Shown: positions 14,110 through 24,581, counted from the first letter of the stretch. The stretch is 64,000 nucleotides of DNA from Dickeya fangzhongdai (GCF_002812485.1 NZ_CP025003.1:4278001-4342000), one strand, 5' to 3'. Notes: generated from the letters alone by a model not told the origin. A program made the numbers and translations.

Positions 14110-15285
14110 TTAGCGTTGCGCGGCAGGCAATACCGAACGCAACGTCAGGTAGCCCAGCACCGCCGTCGTGAGCGACGTCAGCAAGATCGCCAGTTTGGCG
14201 TACAGGATGTCCGGCGCGGCCACCTCGCCAAACGCCAGCAACGTAATGAAGATAGACATGGTGAACCCGATGCCGCACAGCACCGATACCGCCATCACCT
14301 GACGGAAATCCACGCCGCCCGGCAACCTGCCCAGCCCAAGGCGGATCACCAGCCAGCTAAACAATGACACGCCAATCGGTTTACCCAGCAATAACCCGCT
14401 GGCGATGCCCAGCGTCAATGGCGACAGCAAGTGTTCGACGGCGACGCCCTGCAGCGTAATGCCGGCATTGGCGAAGGCAAACAGCGGGATCACCAGAAAC
14501 GCGATCCAGCTTGCCAGCCCATGTTCCAGCGTACTGGCGGGCGAGGGGTGGCCCGCCGGAGCGCGCAGCGGAATAAAGAAACCGACAATCACGCCGGCCA
14601 GCGTGGCATGCACGCCGGATTTCAGAATGCAGACCCACAACACAATCCCGACCAGCAGATAAGCAGACGTTTTCATCACCTGCTGGTGATTCATGTACGC
14701 CAGTAAAGCGATCGCCGCCAGCGCGCCCGACAGCGCCAGCCAGTGCAATTGCTGGGTATAGAACAACGCGATAATCACGATCGCCCCCAGATCGTCAATG
14801 ATCGCCAGCGCCAGCAGGAACACCTTCAACCCTGCCGGCACTCGTTTACCCAGCAGGACCAGAATGCCGACCGCAAAAGCGATATCCGTCGCGGTAGGAA
14901 TCGCCCAGCCTGAACGGGTTTCCGCTTCAGCGGCGTTAAACAACAGGAAAAACAGCGCGGGAACCAGCATCCCGCCAAAGGCCGCCACCACCGGCAGTAT
15001 CGCCTGCCGCCGGCTCGCCAGCGCGCCGACCACCAGTTCGCGTTTCACTTCCAGACCGACCTGCAGGAAAAACAGCGCCATCAGGCCGTCATTGATCCAC
15101 AACAGCAGCGGCTTGTTAATTTCCAGCGCGCCAATGCCCATCACCACCGGTATCTCCAGAAAGGACTGATACCACGGCAATGTGGCCGGTATGTTGGCGA
15201 CCAGCAGCGCCAGCAGAGTCGCGGCAATCAAAATCATTCCGGCGGCCGCTTCCAGCCCGGTCAGATAGCGGAACAGCTTTATCAC
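14110..15285 (-). CDS. nhaA: Na+/H+ antiporter NhaA
   Basis: Inner-membrane antiporter that expels sodium in exchange for protons and controls cytoplasmic pH and salt tolerance. It has 391 residues with about twelve hydrophobic segments. The ion-binding aspartates are D134 ([13 protein letters not shown]) and D164/D165 ([10 protein letters not shown]), equivalent to D133, D163 and D164 of E. coli. The pH-sensor region around [13 protein letters not shown] is intact. It is read together with nhaR. Confidence 0.97.
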   Translation of the reverse strand: MIKLFRYLTGLEAAAGMILIAATLLALLVANIPATLPWYQSFLEIPVVMGIGALEINKPLLLWINDGLMALFFLQVGLEVKRELVVGALASRRQAILPVVAAFGGMLVPALFFLLFNAAEAETRSGWAIPTATDIAFAVGILVLLGKRVPAGLKVFLLALAIIDDLGAIVIIALFYTQQLHWLALSGALAAIALLAYMNHQQVMKTSAYLLVGIVLWVCILKSGVHATLAGVIVGFFIPLRAPAGHPSPASTLEHGLASWIAFLVIPLFAFANAGITLQGVAVEHLLSPLTLGIASGLLLGKPIGVSLFSWLVIRLGLGRLPGGVDFRQVMAVSVLCGIGFTMSIFITLLAFGEVAAPDILYAKLAILLTSLTTAVLGYLTLRSVLPAAQR

Positions 15286-15429
15286 GTTTCTTCTCCCTTA
15301 CAGCATCGGCGGGCATCACTCATCACTGCCCGATAATGGATAGCAAGGTTAAGCCACACCACTCATCGTTAAAAGCAGTTTTAAACTGGATTAATACTCG
15401 AAAAAACCGAATCGGTGGATAACGGCAAT

Positions 15430-15463
15430 AAAAAAACCGGCCAGGATAAACCGGCCGGTTTTT
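15430..15463 (-). terminator. dnaKJ terminator
   Basis: An 11-bp stem AAAAACCGGCC/GGCCGGTTTTT with a 10-nt loop (15432-15463) lies 27 nt after the dnaJ stop. On the minus strand it ends in a run of seven T residues; A/T-rich flanks on both sides may allow some activity from the nhaA side. Confidence 0.85.
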
Positions 15464-15490
15464 ATCACCGCGTCACGGTGGTAATCAGGA

Positions 15491-16627
15491 TCAGCGCGTC
15501 AGGTCGTCAAAGAATTTCTTCACGCCGTCGAAGAAACTTTTGGAGCGCGGACTGTTGCTTTCGCCAGTCGGGCCGCCAAAGCTCTCCTGCAATTCCTGCA
15601 ACAGCTGTTTTTGACGATCGCTCAGATTGACCGGGGTTTCCACCACCACCCGGCACAGCAGATCGCCCTGAATGCCGCCGCGTACCGATTTCACGCCCTT
15701 GCCGCGCATGCGGAACAGTTTGCCGGTTTGCGTTTCCGCCGGTACTTTCAGCATCACGCGCCCGTCCAGCGTCGGCACTTCAATTTCACCGCCCAACGCC
15801 GCCATAGCGAAGTTGATCGGCACTTCGCAGTAGAGGTTGTTGTCTTCGCGCTGGAAGATCGGGTGCTCGCGTACCTGCACTTGTACGTACAGATCGCCGG
15901 CCGGGGCGCCAAATTCCCCCGCCTCCCCTTCACCCGCCAGGCGGATGCGATCGCCAGTGTCCACGCCGGCCGGAATCTTGACCGACAGCGTTTTGCTTTT
16001 CTCAACACGCCCGTGACCATGACACTTCGTGCAAGGATCTTTGATGATCTTGCCGCGGCCATGACAGTGCGGACAGGTCTGCTGCACGGTGAAGAACCCC
16101 TGACGCATCTGCACCTGTCCGTTGCCGTGACAGGTTGGACAGGTCACCGCGTTGCTGCCCGGTCTGGCGCCGCTGCCATGACAAACGTCGCATTCCTGCA
16201 GCGTCGGGATACGGATCTCTTTGGTGACGCCGCGTACCGCTTCTTCCAGCGTCAGCTCCATGGTGTAGCGTAAATCAGAGCCGCGACTCGCACGCTGACG
16301 GCGACCGCCGCCAAAGATATCACCGAAAACATCGCCGAAAATATCGCCGAAATCAGCGCCGCCGAAACCACCTGCGCCGCCACCGCCGCCCATACCGCCC
16401 TGCTCAAACGCGGCATGTCCATACTGATCGTAGGCCGCGCGTTTCTGAGCATCGGTCAAAATCTCATAGGCTTCTTTGACTTCCTTGAATTTGGCCTCGG
16501 CGTCTTTGTCGCCCGGATTGCGATCCGGGTGATATTTCATCGCCAGCCGTTTGTAAGCCTTTTTGATTTCGCGCTCATCCGCGTCTTTCGCAACGCCCAG
16601 AATCTCGTAGTAGTCTTGCTTCGCCAT
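15491..16627 (-). CDS. dnaJ: chaperone DnaJ (Hsp40)
   Basis: Co-chaperone that delivers unfolded clients to DnaK and stimulates its ATPase. The J domain has the HPD motif ([14 protein letters not shown]), followed by a glycine/phenylalanine-rich stretch ([20 protein letters not shown]). The zinc domain has four CxxCxGxG repeats, starting at CDVCHGSG, and then the C-terminal substrate-binding domains. Length is 378 residues (E. coli 376). It follows dnaK after a 109-nt spacer that contains a 9-bp hairpin. Confidence 0.98.
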   Translation of the reverse strand: MAKQDYYEILGVAKDADEREIKKAYKRLAMKYHPDRNPGDKDAEAKFKEVKEAYEILTDAQKRAAYDQYGHAAFEQGGMGGGGGAGGFGGADFGDIFGDVFGDIFGGGRRQRASRGSDLRYTMELTLEEAVRGVTKEIRIPTLQECDVCHGSGARPGSNAVTCPTCHGNGQVQMRQGFFTVQQTCPHCHGRGKIIKDPCTKCHGHGRVEKSKTLSVKIPAGVDTGDRIRLAGEGEAGEFGAPAGDLYVQVQVREHPIFQREDNNLYCEVPINFAMAALGGEIEVPTLDGRVMLKVPAETQTGKLFRMRGKGVKSVRGGIQGDLLCRVVVETPVNLSDRQKQLLQELQESFGGPTGESNSPRSKSFFDGVKKFFDDLTR

Positions 16628-16653
16628 TCTTTTTTCCTGCCCTCAACATGCGT

Positions 16654-16685
16654 GCACGGGCGCAGAGTTTCCCCGACGCCCGTGC
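16654..16685 (-). other. intercistronic hairpin between dnaK and dnaJ
   Basis: A perfect 9-bp stem GCACGGGCG/CGCCCGTGC with a 14-nt loop lies in the dnaK-dnaJ spacer with no T run after it. It is not a terminator by sequence. It may stabilise the upstream dnaK message or dampen read-through to dnaJ, which is needed in smaller amounts; that role is inference. Confidence 0.6.
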
Positions 16686-16736
16686 TGGTTGCCAGCAACA
16701 GTATGAGCTACCGCTACTGCGCCCGCTTAAGGGCGA

Positions 16737-18647
16737 TTATTTCTTGTCTTTGACTTCTTCGAACTCGGCGTCAACGACATCATCATCCTGACGGGCTGCA
16801 TTGTCGGCGCCGGCAGCACCGGCCTGAGCCTGTTGCTGCTGAGCGGCTTCCAGCAGTTTGGTAGACGCTTCCGCCAGCTTCTGGATCTTCGCTTCGATGT
16901 CCGCCTTGTCTTCGCCTTTCAGCGCAGTTTCCAGCGCTTTCAGCGCCTCTTCGATAGCGGTCTTGTCGGCAGCGGCCAGTTTGTCGCCGGTTTCTTCCAG
17001 CTGTTTGCGGGTGCTGTGCAGCAGGTGGTCGCCCTGGTTGCGCGCCTGCACCAGCTCTTCAAACTTACGATCCGCTTCGGCGTTGGCTTCAGCTTCACGC
17101 ACCATCTTCTGGATTTCGTCTTCGTTCAGGCCGGAAGACGCCTTGATGGTGATGTTCTGCTCGCGACCGCTGTTCTTGTCTTTAGCGGAAACATGCAGGA
17201 TACCGTCGGCATCGATGTCGAAGGTGACTTCGATCTGCGGCATACCGCGCGGCGCCGGCTGAATACCGTCCAGGTTGAACTGCCCCAACGATTTGTTATC
17301 GTGGGCGCGCTTACGCTCACCCTGCAGTACGTGGATCGTCACCGCGGACTGGTTGTCTTCCGCCGTCGAGAACACCTGACTGTGCTTGGTCGGGATAGTA
17401 GTGTTCTTGGTAATCAGCGGAGTCATCACGCCGCCCATGGTTTCGATACCCAGAGACAGCGGAGTAACGTCCAGCAGCAGCACGTCTTTCACGTCGCCAG
17501 CCAGCACGCCGCCCTGCACCGCGGCGCCAATCGCCACCGCTTCGTCCGGGTTCACGTCTTTACGCGGTTCTTTACCGAAGAAATCGGCAACTTTCTTCTG
17601 CACCAGCGGCATACGGGTCTGGCCGCCGACCAGAATCACGTCGTGGATTTCGGAAACCGACAGCCCGGCATCCTGCAACGCCACTTTCAGCGGCTCCAGG
17701 GAACGGGTTACTAGATCTTCGACCAGCGATTCCAGTTTGGCGCGAGTTACCTTGATGTTCAGGTGTTTCGGGCCGGTGGCGTCCGCCGTGATGTACGGCA
17801 GGTTAACATCGGTCTGCTGAGCGGAAGACAGTTCGATCTTCGCTTTTTCCGCCGCTTCTTTCAGACGCTGCATCGCCAGCGGGTCGTTACGCAGGTCAAA
17901 GCCCTGCTCTTTTTTGAATTCGTCGACCAGGTAGTTGATCATACGGCTGTCGAAGTCTTCGCCGCCCAGGTGAGTATCACCGTTGGTCGCCAGTACTTCG
18001 AAGGTTTTCTCGCCGTCGACATCATCGATTTCAATGATGGAGATATCGAACGTACCGCCACCCAGGTCGTATACAGCGATAGTGCGGTTGCCGACGCCTT
18101 TGTCCAGGCCGTAAGCCAGCGCAGCCGCCGTCGGTTCGTTGATGATACGTTTGACTTCCAGACCGGCGATACGGCCGGCGTCTTTGGTCGCCTGACGCTG
18201 GGCGTCGTTGAAGTATGCCGGTACGGTGATGACCGCTTCGGTGATGGTTTCACCCAGATAATCTTCCGCCGTCTTCTTCATTTTTTTCAGGACTTCAGCG
18301 GAAATCTGCGGCGGAGCCAGTTTCTGGTCTTTCACTTCCACCCAGGCGTCGCCGTTGTCGGCCGGCAGGATTTTGTACGGCATGATGTTGGTGTCGCGCT
18401 GTACTTCTTCATCCTGGAAACGACGACCAATCAGACGCTTGATGGCGAACAGCGTATTTTTCGGGTTAGTCACCGCCTGACGTTTAGCCGGTTGGCCAAC
18501 CAGAGTTTCACCATCTTGCGTATAGGCAATAATGGAAGGCGTGGTGCGATCGCCTTCGCTGTTTTCCAGTACCTTAACCTGCGTACCGTCCATAATCGCT
18601 ACACAAGAGTTGGTTGTACCCAAGTCGATACCAATAATCTTACCCAT
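16737..18647 (-). CDS. dnaK: chaperone DnaK (Hsp70)
   Basis: Major Hsp70 chaperone: an ATPase domain (residues 1 to about 385, starting [20 protein letters not shown]) with phosphate and adenosine motifs [12 protein letters not shown] and [13 protein letters not shown], then the hydrophobic linker [19 protein letters not shown], the substrate-binding beta domain and the alpha-helical lid. It ends in an acidic tail EFEEVKDKK typical of proteobacterial DnaK. Length is 636 residues (E. coli 638). Transcribed before dnaJ from a heat-shock promoter. Confidence 0.98.
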   Translation of the reverse strand: MGKIIGIDLGTTNSCVAIMDGTQVKVLENSEGDRTTPSIIAYTQDGETLVGQPAKRQAVTNPKNTLFAIKRLIGRRFQDEEVQRDTNIMPYKILPADNGDAWVEVKDQKLAPPQISAEVLKKMKKTAEDYLGETITEAVITVPAYFNDAQRQATKDAGRIAGLEVKRIINEPTAAALAYGLDKGVGNRTIAVYDLGGGTFDISIIEIDDVDGEKTFEVLATNGDTHLGGEDFDSRMINYLVDEFKKEQGFDLRNDPLAMQRLKEAAEKAKIELSSAQQTDVNLPYITADATGPKHLNIKVTRAKLESLVEDLVTRSLEPLKVALQDAGLSVSEIHDVILVGGQTRMPLVQKKVADFFGKEPRKDVNPDEAVAIGAAVQGGVLAGDVKDVLLLDVTPLSLGIETMGGVMTPLITKNTTIPTKHSQVFSTAEDNQSAVTIHVLQGERKRAHDNKSLGQFNLDGIQPAPRGMPQIEVTFDIDADGILHVSAKDKNSGREQNITIKASSGLNEDEIQKMVREAEANAEADRKFEELVQARNQGDHLLHSTRKQLEETGDKLAAADKTAIEEALKALETALKGEDKADIEAKIQKLAEASTKLLEAAQQQQAQAGAAGADNAARQDDDVVDAEFEEVKDKK

Positions 18648-18770
18648 CTAAACATCTCCACTTAAAAGTCATATCCGGTGTGGTGGTTTAACCTACTATG
18701 CGGGCGAAATGTTGCTTTTCAACACCCCGAAATCGTCTTTGTCTTTTCGGTCAAACCGCTTTGATGACTC

Positions 18771-18803
18771 TAAGATGGGGACGACAATTCCTGCATCAAG
18801 GGG
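18771..18803 (-). promoter_or_regulatory. sigma-32 heat-shock promoter of dnaKJ
   Basis: On the minus strand CCCCTTGAT (18795-18803) and CCCCATCTTA (18771-18780) match the RpoH -35 and -10 consensus elements and resemble E. coli dnaK P1 as recalled. The promoter lies about 125 nt ahead of the dnaK start. The remaining part of the 385-nt gap towards satP shows no gene and no obvious operator. Confidence 0.85.
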
Positions 18804-19032
18804 CACTAACCAAAAAAAACTGCATCTTCCCGGTTTTTGATCAAAGTATTCGCATCCTATCTGGTTGTATCGCCCATTCCCGCCCGCTATGATGCCGCGC
18901 TCGCCGCAGAAAAGGGATTGACCCGGCCTGACAGCGGGTACCGGCGACGCTCCGTTTACCTCATGGGAACGCCCGCCGGGCAAACCTTGAGACACAACAA
19001 CACATTGACCATTTTGTTATTGCAGAGGATGT

Positions 19033-19605
19033 ATGCACGCGAAAACGTTGGCGAATCCGGGCCCACTGGGACTGATGGGCTTCGGGATGACCACCATTCT
19101 GTTAAACCTGCACAACGCAGGCTTTTTCCCACTGACTTCCATTATTCTGAGCATGGGAATCTTCTACGGCGGCATCGCCCAGATCCTGGCCGGTCTGCTG
19201 GAGTATAAGAAAGGCAATACCTTTGGCGTGACTGCCTTTACCTCCTACGGCGCGTTCTGGCTGACGCTGGTCGCCATCATCATGCTGCCGAAAATGGGCC
19301 TGGCGGAAGCGGCCGACGCGCAGTTCCTCGGCGTGTTCCTGGCGCTGTGGGGCATCTTCACCCTGTTCATGTTCTTCGGCACCCTGGGCGCCAACCGCGC
19401 ACTGCAGTTCGTGTTCGCCAGCCTGACCGTGCTGTTCGCCCTGCTGGCGATCGGCAACATCACCGGAAACCACGCGCTGCTGACCTTCGCCGGTTATGAA
19501 GGCATTATCTGCGGCGCCAGCGCCATCTATCTGGCGATGGCCGAAGTGCTCAACGAACAGTACGGCCGTACCGTACTGCCGATTGGCGCTCGCGGCGCGC
19601 ACTGA
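19033..19605 (+). CDS. satP: acetate/succinate:H+ symporter SatP
   Basis: GPR1/FUN34/YaaH family membrane carrier for acetate and succinate, 190 residues with six hydrophobic helices. The family signature [14 protein letters not shown] lies at residues 8-21 and the conserved loop [20 protein letters not shown] follows. AGAGGA lies 5 nt before the ATG. The gene is a single unit ended by a good terminator, on the opposite strand to dnaK, in the E. coli position (formerly yaaH). Confidence 0.95.
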   Translation: MHAKTLANPGPLGLMGFGMTTILLNLHNAGFFPLTSIILSMGIFYGGIAQILAGLLEYKKGNTFGVTAFTSYGAFWLTLVAIIMLPKMGLAEAADAQFLGVFLALWGIFTLFMFFGTLGANRALQFVFASLTVLFALLAIGNITGNHALLTFAGYEGIICGASAIYLAMAEVLNEQYGRTVLPIGARGAH

Positions 19606-19644
19606 CGGAAAACCGTTTAGAGCGGCACCAACGCAAACCAACGC

Positions 19645-19679
19645 AAAAAGAGAGGCGCATCAGGCGCCTCTCTTTTTTT
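19645..19679. terminator. bidirectional terminator between satP and the MFS gene
   Basis: Stem GAGAGGCGC/GCGCCTCTC extended by A-T pairs, with a 5-nt loop, is flanked by AAAAA on the left and seven T residues on the right. It sits between two convergent genes and should stop transcription from both. Confidence 0.88.
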
Positions 19680-19699
19680 GTCCGGATGTCCGCGCGAGT

Positions 19700-21019
19700 C
19701 TACACCCCGGCCGGAGAACCGACCTGCTCAGCCTGTGCTTCCACCTCGCGGTGAGTCTGGCTTTGCAGATAAACGCCCAGCACCAGCCCCAACGCGCACA
19801 ACGCCAGCACATAGAAGGCCGGCGCCAGCGGCGTCCACTTCATCATCAGCGTAACGAAAATGGGCGTCATGCCGCCAAAAATGGCGTATGCCACGTTATA
19901 CGAGAAGGAAATGCCGGAGAAACGCACCGCCGCCGGGAACGCCCGCACCATCACGTAAGGCACCGCGCCCACCACCCCGACGCTCAATCCCGCCAGCGCA
20001 TAGCTGATAAACAGCAGGCTATGGCTCTGCGCGGCATGGGAGTAAAACAGCCAGCTGCACGTCGCAAACAACAGACTGCCGATGATGAAGGTACGGCCGA
20101 CGCCAATCCGGTCCGCCGCCAGCCCGGCGATAATACAGCCGACCATTAACGCAACGGTGGCCAGACTGTTGGCCTGTAACGTCAACGCCGCCGGGATACC
20201 ATGCAATTTTTGCAAATACACCGGCGCCATCAGAATCACCACGACAATTCCAGCGGACAACATCCAGGTCAGCAACATGCTGACCAGTATCGCTTTCTTA
20301 TGACGTAACACGATTGTCTTGAGCGGCAGTTCGTCCGCCAGCGCTTTGTGCGCCTGCATCTCGCGGAAAATCGGCGTTTCCTGCAGCCAGCGGCGCAAAT
20401 ACAGCGCGATAAGTCCGAAGATACCGCCGATAAAGAATGGGATACGCCAGCCGCCGGCGACGATCTGCGCGGGCGGCAGCAAGGTATTAAGCAGCGTGGC
20501 GATCATCGAACCGAACAAAATCCCCAGCGTCAGCCCGGCGGTCAGCGTGCCGCAGGCGATGCCGATACGAGAGCGGGGAACGTGTTCCGCGACAAACACC
20601 CAGGCACCCGGCACTTCACCGCCGATCGCCGCGCCCTGCAGCACCCGCATCAACAGCAGCAGCAAAGGCGCCGCGATGCCGATGGAAGCATAGGTCGGCA
20701 GCATCCCCATTCCCAGTGTGGGCAGGGCCATCAGTAAGATGCTCAGGCTGAACATTTTTTTGCGACCGACCCGATCGCCAAAATGCGCCATCACGATACC
20801 GCCCAGCGGGCGAGCCAGATAGCCGGCGGCAAAGATGCCAAAGGTTTGAACCTGCCGCAGCCATTCAGGAATATCCGACGGAAAAAACAGATCGCCGATA
20901 ACAGCGGCAAAAAAGACGAAGATGATGAAGTCGTAAAACTCCAGCGCGCCGCCCAGCGCCGCCAATGAAAGGGTTTGATAATCGTGTCGATTCAATCGAC
21001 GGTGTTGTTCGCCAGCCAT
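19700..21019 (-). CDS. MFS transporter, metabolite:H+ symporter family
   Basis: Twelve-helix major facilitator of the ProP/ShiA/KgtP-like symporter group, 439 residues. The N-terminal segment GGALEFYDFIIFVFFAAVIG, the loop 2-3 motif GDRVGRKKMF and GEVPGAWVFVAEHVPR are characteristic of that group. The substrate cannot be told; the family moves organic acids, betaines and shikimate. It is inserted between satP and mog, where E. coli K-12 has other small genes. It probably forms its own unit, ending at the shared terminator. Confidence 0.88.
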   Translation of the reverse strand: MAGEQHRRLNRHDYQTLSLAALGGALEFYDFIIFVFFAAVIGDLFFPSDIPEWLRQVQTFGIFAAGYLARPLGGIVMAHFGDRVGRKKMFSLSILLMALPTLGMGMLPTYASIGIAAPLLLLLMRVLQGAAIGGEVPGAWVFVAEHVPRSRIGIACGTLTAGLTLGILFGSMIATLLNTLLPPAQIVAGGWRIPFFIGGIFGLIALYLRRWLQETPIFREMQAHKALADELPLKTIVLRHKKAILVSMLLTWMLSAGIVVVILMAPVYLQKLHGIPAALTLQANSLATVALMVGCIIAGLAADRIGVGRTFIIGSLLFATCSWLFYSHAAQSHSLLFISYALAGLSVGVVGAVPYVMVRAFPAAVRFSGISFSYNVAYAIFGGMTPIFVTLMMKWTPLAPAFYVLALCALGLVLGVYLQSQTHREVEAQAEQVGSPAGV

Positions 21020-21147
21020 AAATCACCGCACAATGCCAGTACAATAAGAAAATAATTTCAAATCGCTGTGTAAATGAAACCTTACTATAGCGGCAGATTT
21101 TTGGCACACCAGCACCAGGCGATGGTTATCAACAAATTGCGTTAACT

Positions 21148-21735
21148 TCAGCTTTTTATATCGCGTATCGCACTCTTGGGGCGAAAAGCTGCTACTACGT
21201 CCGGATTGGTTTCGATATAAGGTCCTTCCAGCAGTTGGATGCAGTAGGGAACACTGGCGAAAATCCCCGGTACGATGACCTGGCCGGACGCATCTTTCAG
21301 GCCGGTCAGGGTCTCGCGGATGGATTTCGGCTGCCCCGGCAGGTTGAGGATCAGCGCCTGTTTACGGATCACGCCAACCTGACGCGACAGAATGGCGGTG
21401 GGAACAAACCGCAGGCTGATCTGCCGCATCTGCTCGCCGAATCCCGGCATTTCCCGATCGGCCACCGCCAGCGTGGCGTCCGGCGTCACATCCCGACGCG
21501 CCGGGCCGGTGCCGCCGGTGGTCAGCACCAGATGGCAACCGCACTCATCCACCAGTTCACACAGCGTCTGCTCAATCAGCGGCTGTTCATCCGGCACCAG
21601 ACGAGTTTGCACGTCGAAGGGGGTGGTCAGTGCTTCCGCCAGCCATGCCTGCAGAGCCGGAATGCCTTCATCCTGATAGACACCGCTGGATGCGCGATCA
21701 GAAATGGATACCAAACCAACACATAGACTGTTCAT
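21148..21735 (-). CDS. mog: molybdopterin adenylyltransferase
   Basis: Adenylates molybdopterin before molybdenum insertion in molybdenum cofactor synthesis. The motif LVLTTGGTGPARRDVTPDAT holds the catalytic and substrate-binding Asp residues, followed by GFGEQMRQISLRFVPTAILS. Starting at the ATG at 21735 gives 195 residues, equal to E. coli Mog, with AGAGG upstream; an in-frame GTG two codons earlier is less likely. It is monocistronic and divergent from the GGDEF gene. Confidence 0.96.
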   Translation of the reverse strand: MNSLCVGLVSISDRASSGVYQDEGIPALQAWLAEALTTPFDVQTRLVPDEQPLIEQTLCELVDECGCHLVLTTGGTGPARRDVTPDATLAVADREMPGFGEQMRQISLRFVPTAILSRQVGVIRKQALILNLPGQPKSIRETLTGLKDASGQVIVPGIFASVPYCIQLLEGPYIETNPDVVAAFRPKSAIRDIKS

Positions 21736-22036
21736 AAGCACCTCTTGTTTATCAAAAAATTTATTCTATCAGTCTGATTAATAATCCGAAGCGTTAAATC
21801 CGTTCAAAAATCCGCTCGCTAATGCGACAATGTTCGAAATCTGCGCGGTTCCACAAGAAAATACGTTATGACCGTGCACAATATCTAACGATTCAACGAG
21901 TTAATTCTCGCTCATCGATTAATGTTTCTGACAATAACAATAATTAAGAGTCTACCTCAGCCAGCGTGATTGTCGCAGCCAGATTGAACAAGGAAAGTGA
22001 ACGGAAACCACAACGTTAATCACGACTGTGCGAATT

Positions 22037-22113
22037 CCGGGCACCATTCGGTTCAACCCGGTAAGCGAAATCCCCGAGCGGAGCAGACTCGGTAAGTAAG
22101 ACCGATTGCCGGG
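22037..22113 (+). promoter_or_regulatory. candidate structured leader of the GGDEF gene
   Basis: The GC-rich 3' part of a 413-nt gap can fold in two ways. CCCGG at 22057-22061 pairs either with CCGGG at 22037-22041 or with CCGGG at 22109-22113, and a CCGAG/CTCGG hairpin (22074-22092) sits between. Two GGTAAG repeats (22060-22065 and 22091-22096) flank that hairpin. It does not match the c-di-GMP-I riboswitch consensus I know. The rest of the gap (21736-22036) is AT-rich with no gene seen. Confidence 0.35.
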
Positions 22114-22148
22114 CAACGGCGCATCATCGGGAAATGCAGGAAAAGTGA

Positions 22149-23294
22149 ATGAATTTTATTAAAAATCACATTGTCAGATTGCTTGCCAATCCGGTTTCCG
22201 CTTTTGTTTTGTTTGGCCTGTTCTCGGTTGCTCTAACCAGCCTGTTGTTGCTGAACTCCCGCCAGAAAGACTGGCAGGAGGAAAAACGCAATTTCGACAG
22301 CATCATCCGTCTGTACGAGTCCTATAACACCAGCGGCGAAATCGCTGAAAGCGACCATTTCTACAAGGTCGGCAACTCGATGTTTTCCCGGGTGCGCATT
22401 ATGGCGTTCAACACCCGCGACGTCGGCCACGAATGCATCAACCGCCTGTCAGAACTGAATCTTTCCCTCAACGACATGGCGATCATTCGGGTATGCCAGA
22501 ATCTGCTGCCGTCCGCCGGTAACCCGCCGGAAAAGGAGCAGCTCACCACCGTCATGCCGATTCTCTCGCCCACCGACAAACTGATCGGCTTACGCATACG
22601 CGTCACCACGCTGGGCTCCTCGCCCGGCTTTGGCAACATTGCCACCACCTCGGCGGAAGTCATCACGCTGGCCTGCATCAGCCTGATGGTTGCCGTCATG
22701 GGCAGCCTGCTGTCGCTGGTCGCAAAAAAATATCTGATTGAGCTGCCGACCACCGCCCGTTACGACGATCTGACCGGCTTTCTGCGCCGGGATGCGTTTT
22801 ACCAGTCAGCCAACCGCGCGTTGAAAGCGGCGCGTCATGAAAACAAGCCGCTGTGCGCCATGCTGATTGATATCGATCACTTCAAGCAGGTCAACGACAC
22901 GCTGGGACACGCGGCGGGCGACGAAGCGCTGAAAGCGGTGGCGGACGTTATTCGGCATTCGTTTCGCCGTCATGACATCCTCTGCCGTCTGGGCGGCGAC
23001 GAGTTTGCCGTCATATTGCCCAACATCTCGCAGGAAAACGCGGTGCGCGTAGCGGAGCGCGTCAGAGAGGGAATCCATGAGCTCGGCCATGCCTCAACAT
23101 CCATGTCGCCGGGAATTACCGTCAGCATCGGGCTGGTGACCGTCGAGTCGCCGGATGAAGGGCTGGATGAAATCATCCGCCGCGCCGACGTTAACCTGTA
23201 TCTGGCGAAAAGAACCCGCAACTGCACGATCACCACCCCGCTCGCCCGGCCTCTGCAAGGCGACGCAGAAACAAAAACGGCCAGCGCCAGCTGA
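22149..23294 (+). CDS. membrane-anchored diguanylate cyclase (GGDEF)
   Basis: Makes cyclic di-GMP from two GTP. Residues 14-36 form a first membrane helix, about 37-167 a periplasmic domain I cannot assign to a family (with cysteines 96 and 116 that could pair), and 168-193 a second helix. The cytoplasmic GGDEF domain has an intact active site, LGGDEFAVILP (G282-F286), and an inhibitory RxxD site RRHD (273-276) five residues before it, so it should be active and product-inhibited. No EAL domain is present. It is a single gene between mog and tal, with a possible structured leader. Confidence 0.93.
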   Translation: MNFIKNHIVRLLANPVSAFVLFGLFSVALTSLLLLNSRQKDWQEEKRNFDSIIRLYESYNTSGEIAESDHFYKVGNSMFSRVRIMAFNTRDVGHECINRLSELNLSLNDMAIIRVCQNLLPSAGNPPEKEQLTTVMPILSPTDKLIGLRIRVTTLGSSPGFGNIATTSAEVITLACISLMVAVMGSLLSLVAKKYLIELPTTARYDDLTGFLRRDAFYQSANRALKAARHENKPLCAMLIDIDHFKQVNDTLGHAAGDEALKAVADVIRHSFRRHDILCRLGGDEFAVILPNISQENAVRVAERVREGIHELGHASTSMSPGITVSIGLVTVESPDEGLDEIIRRADVNLYLAKRTRNCTITTPLARPLQGDAETKTASAS

Positions 23295-23301
23295 CCGTTT
23301 T
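23274..23301. terminator. bidirectional hairpin between the GGDEF gene and tal
   Basis: AAAACGG/CCGTTTT with an inner CAGC/GCTG helix spans the GGDEF stop codon and lies 23 nt past the tal stop on the other strand. Both sides end in T-rich sequence (TTTTCC and TTTTTG), so it probably terminates both convergent genes. Confidence 0.65.
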
Positions 23302-23324
23302 CCACACGAAAAAGACGTCGCGTC

Positions 23325-24278
23325 TTACAACAGCGCGGCGATCATTTTTTCCAGTTTTTCCTGGTCTACCGCAAACTTACGGATACCGTCGGCCAGTTTG
23401 TCCACCGCCATCGGATCCTGATTGTGCTGCCAGTAGAATTCGGACTCGGTCAGTCTGGCCGGACGCGCTTTCACCTCACCGCTGTAAGACAGTTTGTGCG
23501 CCACGTCGCCCTGGCTTTCCGCCAGTTCTTTGAGCAGCGCCGGCGCAATGGTCAGGCGATCGCAACCAGCCAGTTCCAGAATCTCGCCGACATTGCGGAA
23601 GCTGGCGCCCATCACTACCGTTTCATAACCGTGCTGTTTGTAATATTTGTAGATGTCGGTAACGGAGATGACGCCCGGATCTTCGTGCGGCGCAAACTCT
23701 TTCCTGTCGCTGTTGGCTTTGTACCAGTCCAGAATACGGCCCACGAACGGGGAAATCAGGAACACGCCCGCTTCGGCGCAGGCGCGCGCCTGAGCAAACG
23801 AGAACAGCAGGGTCAGGTTACAGTTGATGCCTTCTTTTTCCAACTGCTCGGCGGCGCAGATCCCCTGCCAGGTGGACGCCAGTTTGATCAGGATACGGTC
23901 GTTGCTGATGCCGGCATCGTTGTACAGCTTGATCAGGCGTTTCGCTTTGGCGACGCTGGCTGCGGTGTCATAGGAAAGACGGGCGTCCACTTCGGTGGAG
24001 ATGCGCCCCGGAATCAACTTGAGAATTTCCAGACCGATATTAACCGCCAGTTTGTCCGTCGCATCGACAACCTGCTGCTCGCGTTTGTCGCTCTGCGCGC
24101 GGGCCCAGGCCACAGCGTCATCAATCAGCGCACGGTATTCCGGGATTTGCGCGGCATTCAGAATCAGGGAAGGGTTGGTGGTGGCGTCCTGCGGCTGGTA
24201 AAGCTTCATTGCCGCGATATCGCCGGTATCCGCCACCACAGTGGTGAATTGGCGTAGGGAAGTCAGTTTATCCGTCAT
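23325..24278 (-). CDS. tal: transaldolase B
   Basis: Transaldolase of the non-oxidative pentose phosphate pathway, moving a dihydroxyacetone unit between sugar phosphates. The Schiff-base lysine is K132 in [17 protein letters not shown], and the start [20 protein letters not shown] and the block [13 protein letters not shown] are conserved. The ATG at 24278 gives 317 residues as in E. coli TalB, with AAAGG upstream; the longer frame into the AT-rich upstream is not credible. The 303-nt gap towards yaaA is AT-rich and holds only divergent promoters. Confidence 0.97.
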   Translation of the reverse strand: MTDKLTSLRQFTTVVADTGDIAAMKLYQPQDATTNPSLILNAAQIPEYRALIDDAVAWARAQSDKREQQVVDATDKLAVNIGLEILKLIPGRISTEVDARLSYDTAASVAKAKRLIKLYNDAGISNDRILIKLASTWQGICAAEQLEKEGINCNLTLLFSFAQARACAEAGVFLISPFVGRILDWYKANSDRKEFAPHEDPGVISVTDIYKYYKQHGYETVVMGASFRNVGEILELAGCDRLTIAPALLKELAESQGDVAHKLSYSGEVKARPARLTESEFYWQHNQDPMAVDKLADGIRKFAVDQEKLEKMIAALL

Positions 24279-24581
24279 GTTGGCCTTTCTCATTGTTTGT
24301 GCATGAACTGGTGGCAGGAACTGTCGCCAGAGCCTGATAATAACACGCGCCCAAGCCCGCGCAAGCGGACCAGAAAAAAACCGCACGCAGGAAACAAAAT
24401 ATTTTTTCAATTAAAAATCAACAAAATAAACATCATTTATTTTTCTTTTACCCCTGTTTTTGATGAAAAATCACACGAGAGCCTAAACCACGCTGATTTA
24501 TCACGCCTGTCACAGCCATCGCCCCTTTTTTACCGGCTTTTGCTACAGTAAGGCCATTCAAGACACCAACGGGATACGTTT

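Noticed and set aside
22037..22148. c-di-GMP-I (GEMM) riboswitch before the GGDEF gene
   Set aside because: The characteristic conserved words of that riboswitch are absent; only a generic structured leader can be proposed.
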